From positions 2,826,501 through 2,890,500 of the forward strand of contig JAYKYS010000001.1 in NCBI GenBank assembly GCA_036924285.1: DNA of 64,000 nucleotides. Direction: 5' to 3'. The first letter of the stretch is position 1, and each line of letters begins with the position of its first letter. A program made the translations under genes and the position numbers. The notes beneath the pieces are model-generated. The model did not search any database, was not told the origin of the DNA, and saw only the letters and a program-made list of their open reading frames with translations. Positions 1 to 11,276 of the stretch are shown here, in pieces. The DNA is from Asterella californica (taxonomy: Eukaryota > Streptophyta > Marchantiopsida > Marchantiales > Aytoniaceae).

Positions 1-1970
1 AACAAGTTAACCTCTACATAGGGTAATGTCTATGTTACCCGAGCACCAGGGAAATTTCCAGATCGCATGATGGCCAGACAATTTTGCCAGGCGTCCCAAC
101 TCTGAACTGTTTGTTTGAGGATCACTCGGTTAAGGGTAGTTGGGACCAAGATAGTCGCAGTCTACCTGTAGATGAAGACGGATCTCATCTTCTCCTGCCT
201 TCTCACACCTACTTTTTTCCGTAGGAAATATAGAGAATTTATAATTTTCTCTAATATAGAAAATATATATTTTTCTGAATTTAATATTTTCTCTATTTGT
301 TAATATTTCTCTCTATTTCTCTAGCTTTCTCTATAATATTTTTCTCTAATATTTTTCTCTCTATATAGTTTACTCCAAAGTAGTAAACTGGCCATCAAGG
401 TTGTTTCCTCAGAGAATTTTTCTTGATATAGGTAAACATGAAGTGAAAACAATTGACCCAGCTCACTTTGACTTTCATAATGTTCCAAACATGACTCTTA
501 GAGCACTGAAGAAAAATTTGACTTCTAAGTTCTTACGTAATAAGGGAAGATGTTTCCCCATTGTAACAGTTTCTGACAGTTCATATTTCACATGTATAAG
601 GTTGTTCCTCAAGCTCCTCAATCAAGCTCAATGAGCATGCGTTGCTATCAACCTCGAAACAACACTATAACTCTTTGTAGACATAGTCTCTTTGGATCCA
701 AACCTCAATGGTCACAAGAGACCACACCGGCAAGATAAAATATACAAGTGTGATTTACAATCAAAGTGTGATCCTGGGGAAATCAATTTGTTCCTTATTT
801 AATTTTTCTCTCAGTTATCATTGTAAGTGTTCAGGGGTATTATCAACGTCGGTCGTATATTATCTATTCAAAAATAGAACACATACAACTGATGCTATCT
901 ACTGTAATAATTTGTATATCCTTCTCAAGAAGAGTTGCAAGTAAGAAAAAATATGCAACTGCTTTAGATTTTACAAACAGTAGGTAAATCAAAGGATATC
1001 ACACTAGACATGATCGCACTACTACTGAATTTTGTTAAGTGCTCTTAACAATGTCGCAATATTCTGTTACACTCATGTCAGAAGTGTAGACTTGAACCCC
1101 ATCCTTGCAAGAGGTAATGACGTTATTGAGGTCGGGGTTGTTAACCATCTCCAACAAATAAGTACCAAGAATGAGATGCAGTAATCTCTTGTATATTGCC
1201 TTTACATTTGGAAGCCAAAGGGTGATCCATTCACTTCAACTGTCACTATGTTCCAAACATGACTCTTAGAGCACTAAAGAAGAATGTTGACTTCTTACGT
1301 AATATATGAAGATGTTTTCTCATCACAACAATTTATAGTCAAGTTGATACAAAAGAATGATATTACAATCATCATGTCCTTGCATCTTTGTGGGTATTGC
1401 TTGTCATTCTCTTGGTTCAAAGAATGTACATTCATCTAATTCTATAAAGTGATAAACACTGAGTTTTAGAACACTTTGCAAGAACATTTACTTCTTGCAC
1501 AATATATGAACTTATTTTGTCATTATAAATTTTTTTATCCATTTCAATGGATCAGCATTGTCGTGCTACGTGACGTCTCATACAGATCTCCATAAGACAC
1601 CCGAGTGACATTTCCACAAGAAGCTGCCCTTGAGCTTACCAAGCTGAGCAAGAGTTAAGCTAAGGTTGAGCTAGACAAGCTACTATCTAGCTTGAGTTAA
1701 AGTATCACTTTAAAGAAGAGTAGAAGTACCAGAATCCGAGCTCGTTGAAGAGATTGACCTCGTGCTTTTAATTGTGAGAAGTAGCATTTTATGCAATAGT
1801 TAGTGTAATTTTTTTAAGTGATGAAAAATGTGAAAGAGAGAACTCTAAAGATTCTGGCTCGTGAGTTGGATCCATAATCTGGATGTACAAGTGCGTAGGT
1901 GTTAGTGAATATTATAGTTTTGACTCTTCATTCATTAAAAGTGTAGCTAATAAAAAAATTGACACATAAA
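1..1970 (+). repeat. Left arm of a long (~2 kb) inverted repeat
   Basis: The reverse complement of 42,303-44,233 matches this stretch along nearly its whole length: position 1 pairs with 44,233 and similarity fades near 1,970. It starts with a TTCTCT/AATAT-rich tract (about 230-370) that also occurs in the other arm. Inside the arm, a module beginning TTCCAAACATGACTCTTAGA recurs near 487, 1,250 and, more degenerate, 1,450, so the arm is itself built of repeats. The short reading frames here match no family I know. The repeat may extend left of the window. It could be a non-autonomous transposon, a long LTR in two orientations, or a segmental inversion arm; I cannot choose. Confidence 0.75.
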
Positions 1971-2037
1971 AAATTAGTACAGAATGTAAAAGTAATTTTC
2001 TTTAGTTTTCTGTATGAGTTTTAATTCTCTTTTTATC

Positions 2038-2118
2038 GGGAGCAGAGATCATACTCAGTGGTAGAGACACCTACCTAGGAAGAAGAGGTCTCAAGATCAG
2101 ATCTTCTCTATTTTGGTA
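2038..2118 (+). repeat. tRNA-derived SINE-like head (degenerate tRNA)
   Basis: The segment has the look of a tRNA: an A-box-like ATACTCAGTGGTAGAG starting near 2,050, a middle CTACCTAGGAAG that could be an anticodon arm, and a B-box-like stretch near 2,090-2,104 where GATCAGATC stands where GTTCGAATC is expected. The B box is too degenerate for a working tRNA gene. The downstream sequence looks like a SINE body and holds an 84-bp tandem duplication. A decayed tRNA pseudogene is the alternative. Confidence 0.45.
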
Positions 2119-2170
2119 TGTTGACATCCCGGATGAAAGTCTATGTTGGATATGTAGCTACGTCCTATAT

Positions 2171-2338
2171 ATCTAGGGGCGGGGTACTGGTATCTCTCTT
2201 AATCATGAGCTTCTTGGTCTAAGCTTCCGCATGCCACTTCGGTTATAAGTCATGATCTAGGGATGGAGATCAGTATCCTTGTTAATCGTGGGCTTCCAGA
2301 CCTAAGCCTTTGCATGCCACTTCTGTTATAGGTCAAGA
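2171..2338 (+). repeat. Two-copy tandem repeat of about 84 bp
   Basis: Two adjacent units (about 2,171-2,254 and 2,255-2,338) share GCATGCCACTTC, a GTTATA motif and a GGTATC/AGTATC core, at roughly 75-80% identity by eye. They directly follow the tRNA-like segment and may be the body of the same SINE-like repeat. The bases from 2,339 to 2,569 show nothing I can name. Confidence 0.6.
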
Positions 2339-2569
2339 GTTACTTGGTGTAGCTATGGGGAGGTTGTAAGCCTTGTGGAGTGACTCTATAGCTATGACTT
2401 TCGTTGACATTGGATAGCTTGTACTATATGGTATAAAGAGGGCATCAAGAGAAGGGAAAGTTTTAATAAGCAAGGGCTTAGCTTAGCAGGGGGTCTGCTT
2501 GTTTCATACACAAGTCTGCTTATAAAGATCTTAGCTTAGTTAGAGGGGTGCTTAGCTAAGGTGTAAACG

Positions 2570-3378
2570 GAAGTGGGTAGATTAATGAAACAGAAGTGGG
2601 TAGATTCTTATGAGAGATGATCATCACAAGATTTGGATGTCCGTTAGAGTTGCTCTCAGATAGAGGAGGAGAGTTTGTAGGGAGCATGACTACAACTATG
2701 TTGTGAAAGACACGAGTAACGGCGTCATACAAACCAATGCTAATAATCTTGCGGAGAAGATCAATCTTACACTTTGTATGATGCTCGCCAAAGATGATGG
2801 TCTTGAGACTACGAAACAAACTTGGGATAAGAGACTACATACCATCTTATGAGAATATCGAACAACAACAAAGACTTCTACTGAATATTCTTCATTTCGA
2901 CTTGTATATGGAGTAGAATCCAAGTTGTCAATCCAATTCAAATTGGATACTTTTCAAACCGTTCAACAAAAGTTGAAGAGATAGAGGAGAGAAGACGTGA
3001 TCAGATCAAGGAAGGAATAACTCATGGAGTTGGAATAGACCCAAGCGGTAGCAATGATCCAGACAGAACGAGCTCAAGTGAATGAAAAGAAGAGTAACGA
3101 AAAACGATTTGACAAGAGGGAGGTAAAACCTTTTCAAGTCAGAGATTCGTTAATTTTGTATGATGCTAACGGATTCAAGACAACTTTCTAGAAGTTTTTG
3201 GAAGAAGTTTCTTCCTAGATATTTTGGTACTTTTGTTGTAGATAAGGTGTGGAGCAACTTCACATATGACCTTCAGGAGCTTGGAGAAAGGAGATTCGAT
3301 CGAGTAAATCACAACAAGTTGAAGTTGTTTCATCGACGAAAGTTCTCTTTTCACTCCGAGAACGGAGCGAAAATTTAG
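2570..3378 (+). pseudogene. Degenerate Ty3/gypsy integrase (element G)
   Basis: Broken frames still read as an integrase. Near 2,610-2,675 there is ITRFGCPLELLSDRGGEFVG, the central part of the catalytic core with the second Asp. It is followed by a WEYR-like segment near 2,835 and a C-terminal domain near 3,120-3,340 (KPFQVRDSLILYD, then LQELGERRF). Integrase inserts element cDNA into the genome. Many stops and frameshifts show it is dead. The reading ends just before a purine-rich GGGGGTAAGA and the LTR at 3,392, as expected for the 3' end of pol. Everything upstream of the core is missing. Confidence 0.7.
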
Positions 3379-3391
3379 TCCGGGGGTAAGA

Positions 3392-4234
3392 TGTAACGAC
3401 CTATGTTACACATAGGAAGTTCATCTATTAGTAAAGTGTTTAGTTATAACTAAGTGTGGAGAATGTTTATTTGCTGCCCAAGTTTTTTAAGGATGTATCA
3501 AGTTAGTAATGACTAGCTAAAGTTAGTTATGGTTAAACTTAGTTGTACTTTTGGACAGAATTTAGATATTTCTTAAAGGGTGAGCACTACTATCATGTCA
3601 TCTTGTCTAAAAGGGAGAAAGGAGGTGAAAAGTATCTTTTATCTCTTTTTTGACTTGATATTAGTGGTTGGATTAAAGTTGTGGACTTTGTGGTCATTAA
3701 AAACAACAAGAGATTTCACATGTCTCCTTTTTAGTGGATCCTAGTGTAGGGGGTGGAAATTCAAGATTTATTGAGAATATTCTAAAGTCATTCTAGAAGT
3801 TGTTGACTTTGAAGGAATAAGCTCATGCGAAAAGATAAGAAGCTCATGTGATTAATGTTTTTATCTTAAGTAATATCTTAGTAAAATTCGATAAAAATAG
3901 TTACGGCTGAGTTACTGAAAGGTATGAAAGTAAAAACCTAGAAAGTATAATAGAGGAGTAAAGAAGAGCTCCTCATCCTTGTTTTCACATCGTCGTAATG
4001 ACAACTTGAGCAATATAGAGAGAGTGTGATGTGAGAACTTGAGAGACGTCGTTAGAATGAAGAATTTTAGTATTATGAGTTTATGGGTGTGTGAGTGACT
4101 GAACTTAGCAATTTTTCTCTTCAAGTTCATGGTGTGCTTCCATCAAAGCCATCAGAGGTGACCCTTGATGAGAGACATGTCTAACATGTTGCAGATTCAT
4201 CGACCTCGTGTTGCAGTACTATCGTGGAGGGTTC
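3392..4234 (+). mobile_element. LTR of gypsy element G (copy 1, 3' LTR position)
   Basis: It starts TGTAACGACCTATGTTACAC directly after a polypurine-like GGGGGTAAGA (3,382-3,391) and matches 39,381-40,244 along its whole length in the same orientation. Similarity ends near ACTATCGTGGAGG at about 4,230, where reversed ORF1-type sequence (piece E1) begins. The position just behind a decayed integrase makes it a 3' LTR. The two LTR copies differ at many sites, so the insertion is old. The 3' border is certain only to about 10 bp. Confidence 0.75.
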
Positions 4235-5098
4235 ATAGATTCGTAAGACTTCCTGCTCCTTCTGCTGAAATCGCACCTGCAACTCCTGGTGGCGCTTTCG
4301 CAGTCGGGTCAATTCCTTAACAGAAGCGGAAGCTTCCGTTTTGTACTTGGTGGCGATCTTCTCTGTTGTGCGGAGGTTGACTTCTAGAGCTTCCATCCTC
4401 TACTTATACGCTTTCTCTTGCTGAATCAAAGACCAAATCCAGGCTGAAAAAGGTTCTCCTAGGCCTTAGTCCACTTCTCCACCAACTCCATAGCTAGTTG
4501 GATCTCGGTGTTGCAGAAGGCACTAAACTCCTCTCCTCTTCTCCTCGTAGAAGCTAGGTTCATGCCTACATATCAATCCGTGGCATCTTCCTTGTCTTCT
4601 TGAGGTGCCTAGGTCTCTTCCACCATGGTGGCTTTCTCTTTCTGCACCCGAGAAGATGCTACTCTCAATGTCTTCTTGGGTGAAAGATCTCTTCTCACCG
4701 TAGAGACAGACTTCTTCTCTGCGTAAACATCGATAGCAGTCAGAACATCGATCCAGGTTCTATCTTCTGGGGTCTTCGGAAGACTCCCTAGGGTCGTAAG
4801 AACCATCTTCCTGGTGGTCCTAGTGCTAGGAGCGTCTTCTTGTGAATCAGAGTTAGATCCGGAGTGGAAGGTAGGATAAGACGTACTCTTTCTAAGAACG
4901 CTCCTAGGTCCCATCCTCCTCGATGGCGAAGTGTCTTCCATGCCGCTAGAATCATCCTCTCGAACGGTGATCTTTTTCTGGTTCGTGTCTGATCCTCCTA
5001 AGACACTAGAATGGAAGGGGAAGACATGGCACCTGCTTGGTCTTCCTCCTCCTGAGTCTCCTTCTTGACTTCTTCCTTCCTCGCTGGCCCATACTTGG
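4235..5098 (-). pseudogene. Middle piece (E1) of a reversed LTR with ORF1
   Basis: The minus-strand translation matches the ORF1 protein at 53.7-54.5 kb of element Y. Examples are SLRTTEKLAARYKTEAAASA in Y against NLRTTEKIATKYKTEASASV here, and the PEDRTWIDVLTAID segment against PEDEGWMGAPTAM. Several frameshifts break it. On the minus strand it should be preceded by E0 (22,204-23,760) and followed by E2 (38,810-39,380); element X (junction near 5,098) and LTR G (junction near 4,235) now lie between the pieces. At the codon where Y has a TAG (54,497) this copy has CAG. Confidence 0.7.
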
Positions 5099-7248
5099 CA
5101 ATTGGCAGATACATTTTATTGAGTAGGTCTTCGAAGGTAGGAAGGCGTATTGGACGAAGATCTTTCACGAGCATGTTTAGAAGTTGTATACTACATTCGA
5201 GGATGGTGGGTTGATGTACTTCACGGCAGTCTTCTACCGAGGCATGAAGTTGTTAACTCCATAAGAGGAGGAGAAGTTCAGACAGAGAATGACGTCGGAA
5301 GATGAACTTTTGATGGAGCCGACTCCTCGGAGAGAAGAGATGACGACTCCAGTGACTTCGGCGAGACCTAGCATCCGGACGAAGAGGAAGATGGCAGATG
5401 TGGGAACCTCGGGTGGTGCAACGTCGAGACAGAAGAAGAAAGCGAGAAAGACTACGACCACAACTTCGACACGAACGAACCGAAGATGTTCAAACTCCTA
5501 CAAGATCTTCTTCAGTGGAGATTGTTGAGGAGTCACGTCTAGGAGGAAGACGAATGAAAGCGAACCAAGAAGAGTTTGTTCTAAGAAGGGTACCTTCGGA
5601 AGCTACACTCCGAGAACCTCCTCAAGAAGCACTTCGGACTTCACCTCGACAAGACGAAGCCACCATTTTGGTACCAAGAGATCCGACTATAGGAAGGGAG
5701 CTGAGTATGTTCGAGAAGACATTGGAGTTTCTTAGTGGCACGGCACTACATATCATAGCACAGTTAGACATGCAACGGCATGTTTATGAGAAGGAGACTC
5801 AAAAGTCTTTGTCCCTAAACGATCTTCTCATCGCGATGCACTTCGGAAAACAAGGGTGGATCGAGGAGAAAGATACTTTGATGAAGAAGCTAGCGGTATC
5901 TTCGCATGAAGTGAAGAAGTTGACAGAGGAGCGCGATGCTTTGGTAATCGTGAAATCCGAAGAACAAGTGAAGGCTTCCCAGGAGATATAGGATTTGCAA
6001 GCAAAGCTTAACCTTATGACTTCACGTTTCTATGACCTGAAGTCAGAAAGGAATGTTATGCTTGAGCAGTTGACCACGAAGGACGAAGAGATAGCAAAAG
6101 CTAAACAAGCGAAAGCGACTGCAGAAGAGAAGGCAGAAAGACTTCGGACGAAGGTGGAGGAAGTGATGACTTCGTACTTCGCCAACGAGTTAGACGCAAC
6201 AGAGAAGGAGCTTCTCACGCGACTTAGAGACCAGACGACAGCAACATCCGATCCTTCGGTAAAGAATATAGTAGTTATGATAGCTGAAAGAATTATATGA
6301 GATTTGAAGGAGCTTAAAGAGACAGTTAAGTTTATGTTATGGAATATAGGTAGGACGTTTTAGTTAGGTAGTGATGCGTAAGACTTTGGTTCCACCAAGT
6401 GAGGGGACGTGATTCAACATTCTAGATGTAATCTTTTCTTTGTAGGAAATGAGATCCGTCATCTTCGGACAAAGACTATGTAAACGATGTGATTCTCAGA
6501 CATTATACCTTTTTCATATTTTCAGTTTTGTTAGTTAATTTTTGATTTTGCAAGATTGTAGAGTGAGAGTGTGAATGATCTGGACGAAGACAGTTACCTA
6601 CGAAGGACGTAGTTTGCTGTCACAGCAGTCAATCTGATTGATGCAGACCCCCGAAGTCAGACTTCAGCAAAGAGAGTCTTCGTAACATTTGAGTGAAGGA
6701 CATATCAGTTACTATGAAGTGGAAGAAAATAAGTTAAATTGTAAGAAGAGTTTGGAAAATGGTGACTTCGTCTTGAGAATGTCTTCTTCAAATAAGTGGG
6801 ATTTTTAAGAGTGAGAATTTAGTTGGAATGACACTTCTTAGGAAGAGTAGTGGCTTATTCTTTGAACCTTGATGTGAAGTCTGTATTCTTCTGTCTTTTC
6901 AGAAGACTAGTAATATTTCAGCAGTATTTTGCTATCTCATTTTTTCATACGTCTATCTTCTCAAATCTTTTATATATATTGTCGGAAAGGTCCCTGATCA
7001 AAGAACTATTTCATTGGTTTTTATATTCGATTTATCAGGTTATGCTTAGGTTTGGTTTCTTTATCAAACTTAAACTCTCATCCGAATATTATTCTTTTCC
7101 ATGAGAATAACAAAAAACTACCAGAATTACCATTGTGACATTATTGTACTATATTTTGTTTAATTGTTAACTGTATCTTCGTGAGAACGATCTTTAATTT
7201 ACTATTTCTGATACATTCTGTTTCTCTGGGTTGTTACATATAGAAACA
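5099..7248 (+). repeat. 5' LTR of X, truncated at its 5' end
   Basis: The right border is set by the primer binding site at 7,259. The left border is an abrupt junction with reversed piece E1 near 5,098, inside the ORF1 reading frame. Comparison with the complete reversed copy X' (14,712-17,880) shows that about the first 1.02 kb is missing. The first half encodes ORF1; 6,301-7,248 is AT-rich, noncoding and collinear with X' 15.9-14.7 kb. Confidence 0.7.
5101..6300 (+). pseudogene. LTR-encoded ORF1 of element X (C-terminal two thirds)
   Basis: This ORF1 protein of unknown function lies inside the X LTR. Frames at 5,289-5,528, 5,398-5,991 and 5,995-6,300 together match X' ORF1 (15,936-17,387, minus). 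Visible features are a basic stretch TRTKRKMADVGTSGGATSRQ (SIRTKRKM here), a Ser/Thr/Arg-rich linker, the motif HVYEKETQKSLSLNDLL, and a long charged, probably coiled-coil C-terminus from about 5,880. The N-terminus was lost with the LTR truncation. A frameshift near 5,400-5,530 and a TAG at 5,989 break it. The same plan (basic linker, then coiled coil) appears in Y and Z ORF1. It is not gag: the gag domain lies downstream of the primer site. Confidence 0.65.
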
Positions 7249-7258
7249 TAAAACTTTT

Positions 7259-7280
7259 TGGCACCGCTGCCGAGGGATAC
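7259..7280 (+). other. Primer binding site of X (tRNA-Asp type)
   Basis: TGGCACCGCTGCCGAGGGAT differs at a few positions from TGGCGCCGTTGCCGGGGA, the complement of the plant tRNA-Asp 3' end used by Athila/Tat elements. It marks the right edge of the 5' LTR and so shows that ORF1 lies inside the LTR. Confidence 0.8.
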
Positions 7281-7324
7281 AAATTTAACCTTTACTTGAA
7301 TTCAGTATGTTGTAACCTTCCACA

Positions 7325-9370
7325 TGTATGTCGGAGGGAGCAAGACCGCCTTCTGAAGAAGATCAGAAGACAAGAAGGGCCAAACGAGCGCTAGAAAGAA
7401 GATTGGTCCATGAACAATTCTTGGAAGAAGTCCAACGCCAGAAGGAAGCTACAAAGGAGCGAAGACGTCAAGCAGCTCAGAAGTGACAGGAGGTGAAAAG
7501 TTTATCTGAAGGTACTTCATCTTCGCTTGAAAGAAGCTCAGTACCTATTTCACCGCGAACTAAGTACGATAAGGACGAGCTGAAATATTGGAAGAAGAAG
7601 AGTGATATCAAATCTCAAGTTCGAGTGAGAGAAGTGGAGAGACATTTCATGACTACTATTCTCTTCAAGGACCACAAGTTTGCATGAATCTCTGTTTGGA
7701 GCAACTCAGAAGTACAAGGGTGTTCAAGCTGAAGACGAAGATTCAGATATAGAAGAAACTCCTTCTCTTCGAAAAGTGGAGCTATTTCAATCTTCATCCT
7801 CATCTTCAAGTTCAGATAAATCAAAACCCAATATTTTGACTACTCTTGCGAAAGATCCAAATCTGAAAGCGGAAGCTGCCTTAGAATTGATCCTTAAACA
7901 TGGACCAGAGATCACAAATTTTGGAGAGCTCCTGAAGAGACAAAGAGGAGAGGAATTAATTCAAAAATTGTTGCCGTTGGGATCACCTGTGCTTCAAATC
8001 CTGACCTCACGGGACTCCAGGGGTATCACTTTTCAAATTACGAAGTCAAGAAGCATCCACTTCATTTTCACCAAAGAAGGGGGACGAAGTACGAAAAGAT
8101 CCATCGACTGAAGACCCTTCGGCCGAAGTCCATCCTTCCGCAGCGAACCTTCATGAAGCAAGGGCAAGTAAGTCTGTTGTGAGTGCTCTCGCTAAATTCA
8201 CCCTGCGACCATCGAGAACTTTGATCAGCACCGGACCAGTGCAGATTCCATCGTTGTCAGTACCAACCACATACAGTCAGAGACAGCCCTAGCAAACCTA
8301 CCTTCTACAGTAACTCATAGGATGACAAGGGTACCACTACCGGCAGGAACTCCACCTTTCACTCGTCAGAATTATCTTAAATTTGGCGGTGAAGACTCTG
8401 ACAGTGATGGCACGAAGAGAATGCCGATTTTTTTGTTAGCAATTTGAAGAGGTAACGCACGCAAATAAAGAAGACAATGATCTTGATCGGACGAGGATCT
8501 TCCCAAGTCTGTTGAAACACGCAGCAGGGAAATGATACGTCCATGCTAATCTTACTCCTGCAATCATATCTACATGAGATTTGATGAAAAACGAATTCCT
8601 TAAGAGATTTAGGAAACTAAATTATAATAGGCATGTATTGCACAAAATAAATAGTGTCAAAACAAGAAGAAAGAATCTTTGAAAAGTTATGTTCAAAGAT
8701 TCTATGGAATTTTGGATAGACTACTTGCCAATGGAGCACACCCAGCGTACACACCGGCCTAGGTAGTAGAATGGTTTGTGAAGGGGTTGCCTTCAAAGCA
8801 ACAAACATGGGTTAGACGGTTCGATACGGTTCGATACGATTCAACCTTGGAACGAGCCATTGATTCTGCTGAGAATTACGAGTCCTCAAATATCCTCAGT
8901 AGAGACCATGAAAAGATCTCAGAGTCGAGAAAGAAGAAGCATTTCAGGAAGTCCAAGAGCAGGAAGAGAAGAAGAAGAAGAAGAAGAAGAAGAAGTTGAA
9001 GCGCAAGAATAGAATATTTTCATCTTCAGAAGAATCTTCAGACGACTAGTCTTCGGATGAGAGTTCATCATTGGAGGACGAAGATTCCTCATCTTCGGAC
9101 GAAGAGGAAAGACGTAAGAAGCGAAAAAGAATGACAAAGTCCAGACCTCCGATGGTGAAGAGAACACTACCATCTAAAGATCACGCACTTGATGATCTTC
9201 TCAAGAAATTCGAAGACCTCAAGGTGTAGTTGGTCAGAACGCCAGAAAGACGTAAATCGCCAACTGATTCCCGTCTGAATTTGTGATGTACTAACTGTGG
9301 GAAACCTGGACATGCCAACACGGAATGTTTTAACAGCAAATCATCTTACAACACACATTCAGTGGAATGA
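7325..9370 (+). pseudogene. Gag (capsid region and first zinc knuckle) of X
   Basis: This is decayed gag, the structural protein that packages element RNA. Frames at 7,493-7,687, 7,680-8,111 and 8,778-8,999 plus intervening sequence give a charged N-terminus, a Ser-rich stretch near 7,790, and a retrotransposon gag core near 8,460-8,790 (RIFPSLLKH, EFLKRF-R-NY, then the W-KGLPSKQQTWVRRFDT end). A Lys/Arg-rich run with an AGA microsatellite follows at 8,965-8,996. A CX2CX4HX4C knuckle (CTNCGKPGHANTEC) lies at about 9,293-9,335. It matches Y gag in order and core motifs. Many stops. Confidence 0.65.
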
Positions 9371-10436
9371 GTGCTAGTATATGAGCCCAACTACTTTGTG
9401 GAATGCGAAGATGAGGTCTACGGAGTACAAGCCCAAGATGGTGCTATGAGGCTCACACAATCCCAACAATTCACTCCATTCATCCAACGCTTTGTACCGA
9501 GACAAATGACAACTACTGTCTCCCAACGAAAGTTTGTGCTTGCAGGGTACCATGGGCCATCACCTCTTGGTACATCTTGTTATAATTGTGGAGCCGTTGG
9601 TCATTGGGCTCCTAGTTGCCCTCATCCCAAGAAACAAGTAGGATATATGTCATTATGTGGAAAATGTGATAAACCTAGACATGGAGCCACTGACTGTACA
9701 GATGAACCAGCCCAAAAGACCGGTGTAAGATTTCAACCAGCTGTCGTCCAGACACGAACAGATGCAGGGGTAAACATGATCGACTTAGTGGAAGAACTAA
9801 AGATCAAAGACTCACCAGAGGAAGACGGAAATGGTTGGCCAGAAGTGAAGGACATTCTGATAAACAAAGTGGAGACTCGAAGTGAGAAGAGACTACTTCT
9901 AAAAGGAGAGACTTTAGCGGAAGCTGCATCTCAGGAGGCGAAGGACCTTAAAAAGACTGAGCGGAAGGAGTTGAAGAAAGTAGAAGAAAGTGCACAAAAC
10001 TTTGACAGAACAAGCGCGTGAATTGGTAGAGAAGCGGACAAAGTTGGATTCGGCCGATGTTCGCAAAGAAGAGGAGAGAACGAAGAAGACCCCAGCAACA
10101 CTACCTGCGGATATTTCCGAAGAAGTGAAGGCACTACTCAGTAAGGAATTGAGTAGGCAGACGAATGAAGTAGAACCTAGCCAAGAAGGACTTGGGAGGG
10201 TGAAGGCCGAAATCTCTTCGTCCGAAGGCGTTCGACCATCTGAATTGCGAAACCATGTGGCAAAGCAGACTAAGAGGACTGCTCCGGTGGTAAGCCCTCA
10301 TTACAATATGGTAGAGGACTTATTAAACCAACAGGCTAATATAACAATAAAGCAGTTGGTCGAGGACAATATGCTGTATAGGAAGTTGTTGTTGGCAGCC
10401 TTAAGAAAACCAACGAAGACCAAGGCGAAGAAGTGA
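9371..10436 (+). pseudogene. Nucleocapsid zinc knuckles and gag-protease linker of X
   Basis: This continues gag. It holds the knuckles CYNCGAVGHWAPSC (near 9,577) and CGKCDKPRHGATDC (near 9,658; a near-consensus knuckle), then an acidic, Lys/Glu-rich linker across two frames (9,371-10,021 and 9,990-10,436). With the knuckle near 9,293 the element has three, the same number as Y. The linker end (EDLLNQQANITIKQLVEDN) parallels DLWNQKADVTFQQLLDDN in Y just before the protease. A frameshift lies near 10,000. Confidence 0.65.
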
Positions 10437-10442
10437 CCTACA

Positions 10443-11258
10443 ATGTTTCAAGTGGGATCAAAGGACTTAGGCTCTCCAGAAGTGGAGATCGAAATAGATG
10501 GATGTCTGATCAAGCATGTGCCTATAGACTCTGGATCCAGTGTAAACATTATCACGGAAGACACGGCCCATGAATTAGGATACACAAAGTTCGAATCAAC
10601 ACCAAGAGTGTTGAGGATGGCTGATCAAAGTCGACGAAGACCGTTGGGAGTATTGCAAGATATCCTCACGACAATTGGGGAGATAGTCTTTAAACTTACT
10701 TACATTGTACTGAGACCATTGGTTAAGTCTGGCTATGGAGTGCTAATAGACCGACCCTGGTTGTATGATGCTAAAGTAATTACTGATTGGTACAAACAGA
10801 AGTTATCCTTTAATGATCCAATGAAGCCTAAGGATAAATGTGTCTTAGTAAGCTGGAGGAAGATTTCACATCAAGGCGAGACATCTTCGACAGATTCATG
10901 GTATACTTCGGAGACAGACTCTTCGTCTTCAAGCACTAGCTCGGAGAATGAAAGATCAGGACCCTACATAGTTGTTAACTACTTGCAATGCTATGAGATA
11001 GAAGAAGAAGAAGAATGTGAAAGGCCTGATGAAGAAAAGCAATCACTGATAGGACAGGGAAGCTCAGAGGTAAGCCACACCGAAAGAATGGTATTGAAGT
11101 CAGCAACAACGGATTTGGTCCTCAAAGACAAGAAGGTCTTGAAGATCGCAGCGAAGTTACGGGGAGTAGAATTGGAGGTGTACCATGACATGTTAACTTA
11201 CTACCAGGATGTCTTTGCCTGGAGGATAGAAGACATGAAGGGTATTCCTGCGAAGTGA
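10443..11258 (+). pseudogene. Retropepsin-type aspartic protease and pre-RT linker of X
   Basis: The protease would cleave the element polyprotein. The active site is IDSGSSVN about 27 residues in, followed by the usual hydrophobic strand, flap region, and GYGVLIDRPWL near 10,730, where families normally have a Gly (ILGRPWL). The rest is an acidic Ser-rich linker ending in VFAWRIEDMKGIPAK, nearly identical to VFAWTIEDMKGIPRE in Y. The frame is open for 271 codons, but a stop follows and a new frame starts at 11,277. Confidence 0.75.
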
Positions 11259-11276
11259 GGTCAACCTCGAATTGAC

